From Isochrysis galbana (Eukaryota > Haptophyta > Isochrysidales > Isochrysidaceae), in contig CM030937.1 in NCBI GenBank assembly GCA_018136815.1, positions 5,226,632 through 5,290,631 of the forward strand: a stretch of DNA of 64,000 nt, given 5' to 3'. Position 1 is the first letter of the stretch. Each line of letters opens with the position of its first letter. This document shows positions 41,844-51,250 of the stretch, one piece after another. The notes under the pieces were generated by a model. The model had not been told where the DNA came from. It did not search any database and worked only from the letters and a program-made list of their open reading frames with translations. Both the position numbers and the translations under genes were made by a program.

Positions 41844-42603
41844 GAGAAGTGAGAGAGTGAATGAAATGGATATGTAATTCAACTCTTATGTTCACCTCTT
41901 CGTCATTCATTGATTGGTAAGTAGCAGGCTAGAGCCGGTAGCCTAGCAGGTGCACGCAATGAACCGGGCGGTGGCGGTGGCGTGTGGCGTGCGCATGTGC
42001 TACAATGGACGCGGACGGAGTTTTTTTGTCCTCGGAGTGACAAGTCTGTACAAGTTTGGGTGCCATTTGGCGACAAGAATGACAAACTTGTCGTGCAAGT
42101 TTGGGCATGTCGGACGACAATAATTGGTCAGGCCCAATTGGTGAGCGGTGACTGGAACGGCCTCGTGGCGCCCCCGGTCGCGGGTCGAAGTTGGGTTCTC
42201 GAGCCCTTGGCGATTTTAGCGGTTAGCGTCCTTAGTTTTTCGATAATTACATATTACATACACGTTCAAGTCAATGGAAACTTAGCGAAAATGTATTGCT
42301 ATGCATATTGAACCAGGATCTTAGGTCCGGGTCAGCTGGCCTTGCCCATGGTTTCGTGTTTCGCTGCGAGAAGCGCGCATGAAGGCCATCGGCAAAATAA
42401 TACCGCAGGGGGGCCTGACATATATTTCCGCACGGCCGTCAGAGGTCAGAGGCCTAAAATCGGGTATTTTTCGAAAATTTTGCCGGAAGACCCCCGGTTT
42501 TTTTTGCGGATCTCCCATACCGGAACATATAGGAAGCTTACTTAGGCCTTCGTTTGCCCATTACAGATGGTGCCCTCCGCACCCCTCTAGTGAGTGACCG
42601 GGC

Positions 42604-42959
42604 TATTCCTGGCCCCCGACCGACCTTCTACGCCACGAAGGCAGCACAGGCGCGCCGTCGGGTAAAGCTCTCTCGAGTGCTTGGCGTTCGTTCTCTCGGA
42701 GTAAAACAAAACTCATTCACTTCTTGTACTCCTACTGCTTCATTTTCCTACGGACCTCAGGGTTCTTTGTTTCTTTTCACCTCCCCCTGATTTTTCCTCA
42801 TGCTAAAGTATTGCCCTTCTTCTCCTCCTCAGTCTTACAGCTTTTAACGTGAAGAAAATCTTGGCAGTTGATTATCAAATTTTGATCTTCTGATCTTCCA
42901 CCAGATGGTTCGAGGTTGCCGCAAGTCCGATCTCTCTACGGCCTCTCCTCCCCTCTGCG
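42604..42959. promoter_or_regulatory. upstream region of the plastid lumen protein gene
   Basis: About 350 bp without repeats, ending in a c/t-rich segment (tctctacggcctctcctccc) before the ATG. Confidence 0.35.
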
Positions 42960-43565
42960 ATGGCGCCCCTGCTGCGTTCGGTCCTTCTGCTTGCTCTCGC
43001 CACGCACGCGGCGTGCGTGCGTGTGGTACGGGGAGAGCAGGCGATGCACATGGGTAGGCGCACTACCCTTGCCGCCGCCGCAGCCTCTGCCCTCCTCCAG
43101 ATCCCTATGCCTGCACTCGCTGAGTCGAGGGAGGACAAGGCGCGCGCTCAGATCCTCGAGACCTCCGCCGCGCTGCACAAGCTTCTGGACGATAAGGAGG
43201 CGTTCGTAGCGGCGTACGTGGAGGGTAAAGGCGACAGCTACCCCGTTCCGCCCACAGTACCTTTCACTGTATTCCAGACCCTCGAGAAGACTGCCGAGCC
43301 CGAGTTCATGGAAATTGCAATTGATTATGCTGAGGCGGCACGCGGGGCACGCGACCTGATCAAGCTGGCCAAGCTGACGAAGAAGCCAGTTGAAGTGAGC
43401 ATTAAGGTTCCTGGCAAGCCGCGCCTCACACAAGTGACCGAGTACGGTGCGGCCGAGGGTTCTGCCTTGGCCTCCGCCAAGGAGTATACTGAGCGTGCAG
43501 TGCAAGAGATCCTCGCTGCGAGCATCTGCTTGGATGAGGCCGTCAAGGTCATGGTGGCCAAGTAG
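42960..43565 (+). CDS. thylakoid lumen protein with bipartite plastid presequence and Tat signal
   Basis: 201 residues, one exon. Residues 1-20 (APLLRSVLLLALATHAACV) are an ER signal peptide; a short transit-like part follows, then GRRTTLAAAAASALL ending PALA, a twin-arginine thylakoid signal. The mature ~145 residues are helical (DKARAQILETSAALHKLLDD, TPEP-like EPEFMEIAIDYAEAARGARD, YTERAVQEILAASICLDEAV), with a central VPGKPRLTQVTEYGAAEG stretch. Size, helicity and targeting recall PsbQ-like and other small photosystem II lumen subunits, but I cannot name it. The start is the first ATG and gives the signal peptide directly. The targeting layers imply import across a secondary plastid envelope, then Tat transport. 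There is no Phe after THAA, unlike typical stramenopile presequences. Confidence 0.8.
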   Translation: MAPLLRSVLLLALATHAACVRVVRGEQAMHMGRRTTLAAAAASALLQIPMPALAESREDKARAQILETSAALHKLLDDKEAFVAAYVEGKGDSYPVPPTVPFTVFQTLEKTAEPEFMEIAIDYAEAARGARDLIKLAKLTKKPVEVSIKVPGKPRLTQVTEYGAAEGSALASAKEYTERAVQEILAASICLDEAVKVMVAK

Positions 43566-43774
43566 AAGACTGGCAGCTGGGCGTGGTCATCAGAAACGAC
43601 ACCTTTATAGCCCTTTTGATCAGTCTCTAGCAGAAAGATTCTTCCTGCACGATGAGTGCAATATCCCCAACTTCAGGGTGAGAATGATTTAATGATGGTA
43701 AGGATTGCATTCCGAGGGAGAGAGAAACGGGGCATCAATACTTTCGGATACGTCACCGGCTGTGGTCTCTACAT
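43566..43774. other. 3' flank of the lumen protein gene
   Basis: Probable 3' UTR; nothing specific seen. Confidence 0.35.
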
Positions 43775-43960
43775 CCGTAAAAAAACTTCGTAATAACCTC
43801 GCTGCGCGCTCGGCCTTGCACTTCTATCTTGTAGCCACGCCCGCTATCCATACCACTCCTTCCACTCGCCTTGCGGCCCGTCCCACGTCCCGTCGTCCCT
43901 CGTGCTCTACTAAGGGGCTCGGCCAATGAGGCTTCCCGAGGCAGGCGGCTTGTACCGATC
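43775..43960 (-). repeat. repeat family A, copy 3 (partial)
   Basis: gtaaaaaaacttcgtaataa, cttgtagccacgcccgctat, ccttgcggcccgtcc and tcgtgctctactaaggggct align with 241-420 and 21590-21720. The protein-coding part is missing. Confidence 0.6.
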
Positions 43961-44099
43961 CCCGATGGTCTAGTTCCCGTCTCCCTCCTGCGCCGTCGGT
44001 CTAAAAAAAGTATTCTTGAAGGTGTCCGCTACGCAACTAGTGTTGTATTCCTGTCCATCTGAAGGCTGTAGGCATGAATATTCGTGTAAGGTGCGCGCT

Positions 44100-44215
44100 C
44101 ACAATTACAATTGAACAGTTCCCCGTGTTGCCGCTGACGCACAAGGCACACAGATTCGGATTCCCCATGGTCTCAAGTCCAGGTTTGCAGATTTTGGTCT
44201 CGAAATTTGCGATTC
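44100..44215 (-). repeat. repeat family E, copy 2
   Basis: cagattcggattccccatgg, tctcaagtccaggtttgcag and tctcgaaatttgcga are the reverse complement of 31485-31590. Confidence 0.65.
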
Positions 44216-44269
44216 GAATTTTGTTTTGCTGTTACTATAATTGTTGGCTCGTTTAAGGTAATAAACCGG

Positions 44270-44617
44270 CATGACTTCGACTTCTCGTTCTGCAGTCGCT
44301 CTGCGAGACTCTCTCTCTCTCTCTCTCCGTCCGCCTCTCCTCGGCCGACGGCAGGAAGATTCGTCCAAAACATTCTCAGGTCTGCAGCCGCCCGGGCCGT
44401 GGATCAACAAGTAGAGATCGATAATCTTCGAGGCCTCGTGCGTCATCTCGAGTCTTCGACGATGCAAGCCACCCAACGCCAGGAAGATTTCCGGCGGGAG
44501 GTGAGCTCCACTTTCAACACAATTCTCAATCTTCTGCAGACAGGCGCTGTTTCGCCTCAAGCCGCAGTTCTCACCCCCTTCCGCAGCTCTCCTCCCTCCC
44601 CTCCCTCCGTTCCCTGA
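44270..44617 (+). CDS. short coiled-coil frame next to an LTR (possible retroelement remnant)
   Basis: The frame ending at 44617 reads RSAAARAVDQQVEIDNLRGL, VRHLESSTMQATQRQEDFRR and EVSSTFNTILNLLQTGA, a helical coiled-coil like those seen in gag proteins, then a Pro/Ser tail. It lies 140 bp upstream of the polypurine tract of the 44758 LTR. It could be retained internal sequence of that element. No family recognised. Confidence 0.35.
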   Translation, partial: HDFDFSFCSRSARLSLSLSPSASPRPTAGRFVQNILRSAAARAVDQQVEIDNLRGLVRHLESSTMQATQRQEDFRREVSSTFNTILNLLQTGAVSPQAAVLTPFRSSPPSPPSVP

Positions 44618-44750
44618 TTTTCCCAGGCCAGGCCGGAAAAAATACGTGAATGTGAGGGAGGATTGGGTCAGTGCGGTGATTCCCCCCCTTCCGCGGTTCC
44701 CCCCCTTCCGCAGCTCTCCTCGCTCGCGAATGCGACAGTACTCCGCTTAG

Positions 44751-44959
44751 GAGGGGGTATCACGGGGTGTCGTACACCATGTCCAATGTGACGTTTGTGG
44801 TTTGTTTGTGGTTCTATACCGTTAGTGTTAGCGTGCCTTGTGTGGCAGTCCCCCCTAGGTATCTTTTAATCATCTTGTCATGGCGTAGCGCGATGGCGGC
44901 GCGGCGCGCCGCCGCTCTCTCACCGCCGCCGGGGCTCGCGCTGAGGGCTCCCGGCGATA
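44751..44959 (+). mobile_element. 3' LTR (202 bp) of a copia-like element, with polypurine tract and target duplication
   Basis: Polypurine tract gaggggg (44751-44757) followed by an LTR starting TATCACGGGG and ending GGCGATA (44758-44959). The next five bases are gtcgg. The LTR matches the complement of 59861-60061, and its TATC...GATA ends match those of the intact copia. The internal part to the left is mostly lost. Confidence 0.8.
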
Positions 44960-45375
44960 GTCGGCATAGGCGCATGGACTGCGGCCGGCTACGTGAGAAC
45001 GGCTACCGCATATAAGGATGTGACGAGGCGATCGAAAACGGTAGCGCACCACGCGCTACGCGGTATCGCGCGCGCTTATGTGCTCCTTATTGGCTCGACA
45101 TCAAAATCTTCGGAAACGGACTCGCCTGCTACAATTCATAGTATCGCCGCTTGCAACGCATCCGTTCAACGGCGATGATAGGAATGTGTCACAGCCGTTC
45201 CCTTTACTCATCCATTGGAAGAAGGCCGCAAACCATGTGCAATGTCTTCATTCTTCCTTGACCGCGGTGACACAAAGACACAAACGGTGAGGCGACCAAC
45301 GGATGATCGAAAGCCGCGCACAGCACCAACAGTCGATCAATCAGGTATCGAAGTCGCAATAGCTATCAAGTACTA
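44960..45375. other. target-repeat flank and intergenic DNA
   Basis: 44960-45005 (gtcggcataggcgcatggac, gcggccggctacgtgag) matches the tandem repeat at 60062-60290, the presumed original insertion site. The rest shows no gene. Confidence 0.5.
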
Positions 45376-47378
45376 CTAATACTGGGCCCCGTCAAGGACA
45401 GCGCTCAGCGTGAGCAGCGGAGCAGCGAAGAGCAAGTAGGGTGCCGCTAGGTAGATGGCGAGATTGCCGCCCAAATGCCTCCAAACAACAGGCTCGTCGG
45501 GTTCGGAGGAGAGCTCGAACACACGCTCGACATTGGTGCGCCAAGCCTCGGCCAGATCGGCTCGCGTGTTCAAGCGGACGCCGTGCCTCTCGCAAATAGC
45601 CTTGTACTCGGGATAGAGCTTGTGGAAGTGGCAGCCGCAGACCGATGGCATGGCGTGGTGCATACTCTGAAAGTTGAGACTTGCAGTGAGCATGGGCACA
45701 AGCCGCGAGCCCACCGAGTAGTCTACTGCAGATTCGACCTGCCATCTGAAGTAATCATCGTACCCAGGCGGTTCCTGCGCGTCCGCCTGCAAAGGCGGTG
45801 TGGACGGGCGGCGTCAGGCGGTGAGGGGCCAAGGAGTGTTCCACGGGGAGATGGCGCAAGGGGAGTTCACGCTCGGCCGGCTGTTGTTGCCGCTTGACTT
45901 GGGTGCAAGCGAGTGGGCTTCGCTAGTACGCCTCCACCAAGCGACAACGTAGGGGGCTGGGCAGCACGGCAGGATGGAGGCGCTGCCCGATGGTCACCTG
46001 TGCGTGCGAGACCTGCGTCATCACTGTCCAGATAGCGCCAGTGCCCAGCCACGGGAATAGCCATAGGAAAAGGCCGAACGCAGGATTTGCCTCGCCCGAT
46101 GCAACGAGCCAAAAGGGGTATAAGTTGACCACGGCAGCAGGAAGCAATGAGAGAACGAGCTGTGCGGCTGGGACATTGGCCGGCGCTGGTGTATTAAGCG
46201 TGTAGAAGCGCGCGGTCGGCCTCCGGACCAGATGGCGGATCGGCCAAAGCACAGTCATCCCAGCAGTGGTGAAGTACCCCTTGAAGAGGAAGTGGATGCC
46301 TGAAGCCCCCTCGTCCCTCTCAGTGTGCGGATGCATGCGCGCCGGTCGCAGGTGATGGAGATCGACATCCAAGTTCTCATCGTTCGGGTACTGATGGTGT
46401 GAAACAATGTGCTGCGCGAGGGAGGTGCGGCGAGCAATGAGCGAGGCGACGGGAAAGAGTGGCCATGTGCGGAGGCTGGCCAAGGAGGCGACCGGCCTGG
46501 CTGCAGCGGAGCGGCATGGTACTCGCCTGGTGGTACCAAATGAGAGGGTTGTAGATGAACGGCATGCCTAGGAACATGGCCGCTAGGTTCAGCTTGGGAT
46601 TCGTCGACAGCGTATGGTGCGACGACTCATGCACCGCAGACGAAAAGAGCATCCATTGTGCCCAGGGCAGTGCGAGCGTCGCGAAGACATCTCCTTGTGC
46701 CCATCTTGCGAGACACGAGGCTGTGAGGCCAAAAGCGAGAGCGATACGCGCCCAGTGTTCTGGCGTCGCCTTGTAGTGCGCCGGCGACTTGAAGTTCCGA
46801 TGGAGCATGGCCTCGAGCTCCAGCTTGAACGGCGTGTCGCGTGCAGCATCCATTGCGCTCCACGCCCGCCGATCCCCACTGGCGCGCATCTGGAAAGGCT
46901 CGGGCGGGCCTGCCGCGACGTCCCGCTCGACGTCACGACCGAGGACCCAGTCCTCAAAGATGGGCGGCTGCATCGCCTTGGGCACGCGCCGGATGTCGGG
47001 GAAGACGAGCAGCTCCGTTGAGGGCCGCGCAGGCAGTTGCGACTCGTCGAGCTCTGGCAGCTGCGAGAGAATGGCTGCAGCGTTCTTCCTACCAAAGAGG
47101 TGTATGGTGTGGAAGATGGCGGAGACGTCGTACCCGGCCACCCACTCTAGGCAGTATGCTCCGCCCGGGTGGCGCTCTGCCCACTCCGCCACGTTATACC
47201 ACCTGCTGTCAACGCGAAGAACGAGCGCTCTGCTCTGGCTCTTCCCTCCCTGCTCGGAAAGCTCTGCGCGACTGGCGCTGGTGGTGCGCTGAGGGAGTGT
47301 CCGTGCGATCCATTCTCCTGCCAGAGCCGCCGAGGGAGGGAGAAGCAGCAGCAGCAGCGCGGCACGGCGGGAAGGCAT
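45376..47378 (-). CDS. cytochrome-b5-fused front-end fatty acid desaturase
   Basis: Model complement(join(45376..45786, 45998..46411, 46527..47378)), 558 residues. Intron 1 (115 nt) uses a GC donor (CAG-GCGAGT) and cgcgcag acceptor; intron 2 is GT-AG; both phase 0. N-terminus PSRRAALLLLLLPPSAALAG is a signal peptide or anchor. A cytochrome b5 domain follows with heme motif HPGG (AERHPGGAYCLEWVAGYDV). Desaturase His boxes: HESSHH, HQHIVSHHQYPND (completed exactly by the exon 1/2 join), and FQSMHHAMPSV in exon 3 as the variant third box (QxxHH). Membrane segments separate the boxes. Front-end desaturases use cytochrome b5 electrons to add double bonds near the carboxyl end of acyl chains (delta-4/5/6/8). 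Regioselectivity cannot be told. Start at 47378 was chosen because upstream codons are Lys/Arg/Gly low complexity. Confidence 0.9.
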
Positions 47379-47766
47379 CGCACCCCCGCCCGCACCCCCC
47401 TCCCCCCCCCCCCCCCACTTCTCAAGGATAGAAGGAGAGAGAAGGGGGAGAAAACAGAGAGGGAACATGTCTCTCTCTCCTCTCTCCCTCTTCTTCTCTT
47501 GCTGAAGTTCTCTCTTTCTCTTCCTCTTACACACCTCTTGATGACACACACCTCTTTGTGACGGCTCATCTTCTATATCTCCTCTCTGTGGTGGGAGAGG
47601 GTGGTGAGGATGGGAGACGGCGTCGTCTGAGAGGAAGAACCGGAGAAGAGAGAGTTAGCCCGAGAGCATGCGGGACGCGAGAGAGTCTCTCTAGAGGTCT
47701 CTCCTTTCTCTTCTCTGCCTTGCCATCCATACTTTCCGCGTACTAGTAGGAGTAGTCTGCCTTCCT

Positions 47767-47847
<81 letters not shown>

Positions 47848-48436
47848 CGAGAGTCTCTCTCCTCCGGTCACGAGCGATGGATGGCTCTCCTCTCTCTCTC
47901 TCGTCTTCTTGATGAAGAGCGCGTGATGAGGCCATGAGGGAAGTGGAGGCTGCCGCCGATCGCCACTTCCCCGCGTTTTCTTCTCTCTCTGCTCCATTTA
48001 TTCCATGAGATGTGGGTATGTCTTGAAGGAGCCCGCGGGGCCCTGTGGAGCCACTCTCTCTCTTTAATTGGATGGATGAGGAGGGGGCAAATTGGGCGGG
48101 AAACGAGCGAGCGTGTGCAGCAAGAAGCTGAGGGGGGGTGGGGTCGGGTACTGAATTCTGTGGCCGGGAGCATAAGATAAAAATCGCGTCGACAGCGGCA
48201 GCAGGGGAAGTGAGGAGAGAGAGACGGAGGGAGGAGGAGGAGATGGTCTACTTTAGTAGAGTAAGGTACTACTACTACTTTAGGATGCGGGGGGAGAGCG
48301 GCGGGAGGGGGACTGGGCCTCTCCTTTCAGCTTTTCTTCTCTCCTTCAGCTTTCACATGTGGATCTACCATTCATCTACAGTACACGGGGAGGCAAATCT
48401 TCTCTCAAACGACGAGAGAGAGGGAGGAGAGAGGCG
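47379..48436. promoter_or_regulatory. shared divergent promoter region with (CT)n microsatellite
   Basis: 1.06 kb between the desaturase (minus) and the unknown secretory gene (plus). Contains ct/ga-rich DNA at 47400-47530, (ct)n of about 75 bp at 47765-47842, and a polypurine stretch gagagagagggaggagagag just before 48437. Confidence 0.5.
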
Positions 48437-50163
48437 ATGCGGTGGGCCGTCTCTGCGCACGCGGTGCTCCTCGGGCTGTTCTATGTCGAGTCGTGCGCGG
48501 TGCGCGCCCGCTCTGCCGCGCTCGACCGCAGAGGGCCGGAGCAGCCCGAGAAGGCCTGTGTGGAGGGAAGGGAAGAGAGGGGGGGGAGGGGGTGCTGGGA
48601 GAGGAGTGGCTGGGGAAGGGGAGGAGGGAGGAGGGGCTTATGGGGAAGGCAGAAGGTTTGGGAGAGAGGCAGGCCGAGGCTCTCAGTGAGCCGCCGGCCG
48701 AGTGCTGGGCGCTGCACGCAGGGCGAGCAGCTGAGGGAATGGCGGAGAAGATGCCTGGCGAGCGGATTGGGAGTCTGGCAGAGGGACTAACCCTCGAATT
48801 CTTGCCTGAGGGCCCATTTGAGAGCCATCCTGAATTCCCTCGGGCGCGTCGCGTGGTGGACAAGCTGCTGCTCTTGGCGCACCTCCTCGACGATCGCGGG
48901 CGATGCGTCCTCCGCACTGAAGACATCGTCACAGCGCTCGACGATATGCACCTACTGCCAGCCTCGGACGGGCAGCAGTCCGCACACACAATCTCACCGT
49001 CCGATTTCCTGCCGTCCGACTTGCTGGAGGTGTGTGCAGTGGACGCCACTTCGCTGGTCAAGGCGGCACTGCCACGAGTGCTCGCGACCCATCCCATCTT
49101 CTTGCAGATGGCAGAGGAGCTTCTTGTGGACGACTTTCACGACTCAGTATACTTTGGACCAGCGACACGCGACGACGTGACAAGCCTCGGCTTTTCCCAA
49201 CTCGCACGGCGGCTTGTGGCGGGCATACACGTCTTTGAGCGGATCCTCGCGCTGCCCCATGAGTGCCGCCGGTCGCTTGCCTTGTACTACGAGGAGCAAT
49301 TGGACCTTGCCCGGCACAATGTGGCCTCTGCCGCCAGCCCGCGTCGGTCTCTGCGAGAGACGCTGATGGGCGGATTCCTTGACGTGAAGGGGGAATCTGT
49401 ATTGGCCAGCATCAACGCCTTCGAGCTGTTGCGGCGGTCGAGCACTGGGGCTGCACCCTTTGCGCAACACGCGAGCAATGAGCTGGAAGTGGAACACGGG
49501 CTGCCGCGAGACGTGCCCTCGCTAAGCCAACTACTGAACGATATCATGAGTGTGAACATCTTCGAAGCCGTCATATCAAACCTCAGCTTCGCCTTCTGGC
49601 CCGATAACGCGCGTGCCGGCATGGCGCTACTTCTCCGCAACGGCGCACCCTTCCGTTCTGACCTCACGCAGGCGTTGGACTTCGAGTGGTACTCACTCTA
49701 TCTAGCCTGGAATGCCAACTTCATCTGGCCGTCGCACTACATGAAGGACATGATGTGTTTCACAATGCTCCTTACCCCAACCATTGCGCTCGACGGACCG
49801 GCCACGTTTGCGTACAATCGCGCGCACACCTTGCTGTGGGTGGTAAGGTCGGCGCAGCTGACACGGTTACGGGACGAGAGGGCTAGAGCAACTGCCCCGC
49901 AGCAAGACCAGAGCGCGCCGGCGCCTTGCTTTCGCTGTCGGGGCGCTCCGCTGCCTCATGATAGGCAGCCGCTCACCACCCGGATGGCGAAGCTCACACG
50001 TGCTTCCGGCGAGCAGCTGGCTGCGGCCGGAGGGGATGACGTCTCGGGCAACATGGTTTGGTGGCAGCTCGCCACACAAGTGGCGCCTCGCGAGCTGGCT
50101 CGTGCGTGGCAGCTGTACGTCAGGATGCCTAAGGCCTCGCCGACAAAGTTTAGACTCCTGTGA
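48437..50163 (+). CDS. uncharacterised secretory-pathway protein
   Basis: Model join(48437..48557, 48722..50163), about 520 residues; the weak donor (ctGTGTGG) and cacgcag acceptor keep frame. Exon 1 supplies a signal peptide (RWAVSAHAVLLGLFYVESCA). The mature protein is mostly helical without repeats: KLLLLAHLLDDRGRCVLRTE, SLVKAALPRVLATHPIFLQM, LPHECRRSLALYYEEQLDLA, SLSQLLNDIMSVNIFEAVIS, then aromatic-rich DFEWYSLYLAWNANFIWPSH-YMKDMMCF and a C-terminal third with CFRC. The exon 2 frame is also open upstream of 48722 but encodes low complexity. No family recognised. It is divergent from the desaturase. Confidence 0.6.
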
Positions 50164-50606
50164 ATGGCTATGAGACGTAGGAAGATAGAGATGCAAGAGG
50201 GGGGAGAGGAGGAGCGGGTACGTGAAGGATGCTGCCTGATCGTTGTAATATGCATGTACGCACAGAATGTGGAGCAAGCTCCTAGCATTGCGGTTATAGA
50301 ACTAAGGCTTTACAGCCTTGGTTCAGCGCCCATGGGGGGGCACGTGCCCCCCCCTCTCTCCACTCCTCCCCCGCAACTAACTTTATAGTCAGTTGCCATG
50401 GAGCGCGCCGCCGATCCCCTCCTCTCCTTCGGGCCCCCACTTTTTCAAGAATGTATTTTTTTCTCCTTCGGCCCCCCCGCCGAGGGCGGCCCCCCACCTC
50501 CCATGGAGCAGTCGCTGTCGAAGCGGCCGCTTCCGCCCACTGACGCCGAGCAGGTGCGTGCGACTCCGGTCGCGCCACATGGCCCGTGGCCCCGGCCACA
50601 CCACCA
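50164..50606 (+). repeat. repeat family C heads (two) and intergenic DNA
   Basis: gaactaaggctttacagcct-tggttc (50298) then gcgcccatggggggg, and caactaactttatagtcagt-tg (50373) then ccatgg, are two further family C heads with altered but still pairable hairpin arms. The copia element is inserted just downstream. Confidence 0.55.
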
Positions 50607-51219
50607 TATCACAGAGTGCCGTCATCTGCCAACACAACCCATTGGTCCTTACCGATAGAATCGGCTTTACCGATAACTTTGTCTGCCAGATTCCTTTTCA
50701 TCAAGTCATCAGCCTCTTTCATCATGTGCACCACCTTCTGGACTCTTCTCTACATTATCATCTGCAGTCGATGCACATCGAGTTCTTAGGGTTCCCCGAG
50801 TCATTTGCACATCGACTTCTAGACCTCGCCTTCATCTTGGGGATCTCAGCTCACTCTAGATCGACTTAGTGCACCTAAGGAATCTCACCTTCATCAACAC
50901 TCACGACGCTTCATCGGCTCATACTAAGGCAACACTCGCCGATTCCCTAAATCCTTGATTCCTTCTTTGTTCCCTCGCACGCCTTCCTGTTTGTCTCAGA
51001 GTATTATCCAAAGAACCGTGGTGGGGTATATGTAAGGGTTTGTGCGTGCGTGATTGTTGTAGAATCACCGTGCCCCAGGGGTATCTTGAGTTCCCCAGTG
51101 CCCCCAGGTGTCCCAGGTTCTGACCCCCTTACCCCTGTACCACTGTCTCTCTCACTGTCTGTCATGACCCTTCTGCTTTTTGTTGCCGCCCTGGCTGCTT
51201 CCTGGCATCCAGCGCGATA
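50607..51219 (+). repeat. copia 5' LTR
   Basis: 613 bp, TATC...GATA ends instead of the usual TG...CA. Confidence 0.95.
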
Positions 51220-51237
51220 TGGAGCTCCCACCCAGGT
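51220..51237 (+). other. copia primer-binding site
   Basis: tggagctcccacccaggt begins at the base after the LTR. The same 17-mer follows the LTR at 59861 (minus strand), so both families use the same primer. The matching tRNA was not identified. Confidence 0.65.
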
Positions 51238-51250
51238 CTGTGCCACTGCC

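Larger units (their letters stand above)
39376..42603 (+). mobile_element. hAT-like DNA transposon (3.2 kb)
   Basis: Left end gcccggtcactcac (39376-39389) is the exact complement of the right end gtgagtgaccgggc (42590-42603). Between lie ~205-bp tandem repeats (39971-40555), a hAT transposase C-terminal region, and a right arm shared with 14935-15721. An 8-bp target duplication, expected for hAT, is not visible (gtctagtc versus tattcctg), so the left boundary is provisional. Confidence 0.6.

Noticed and set aside
46589..47431. Multiple overlapping frames on both strands across the desaturase
   Set aside because: Shadows of the GC-rich desaturase exon 1, which carries cytochrome b5 and His-box motifs.
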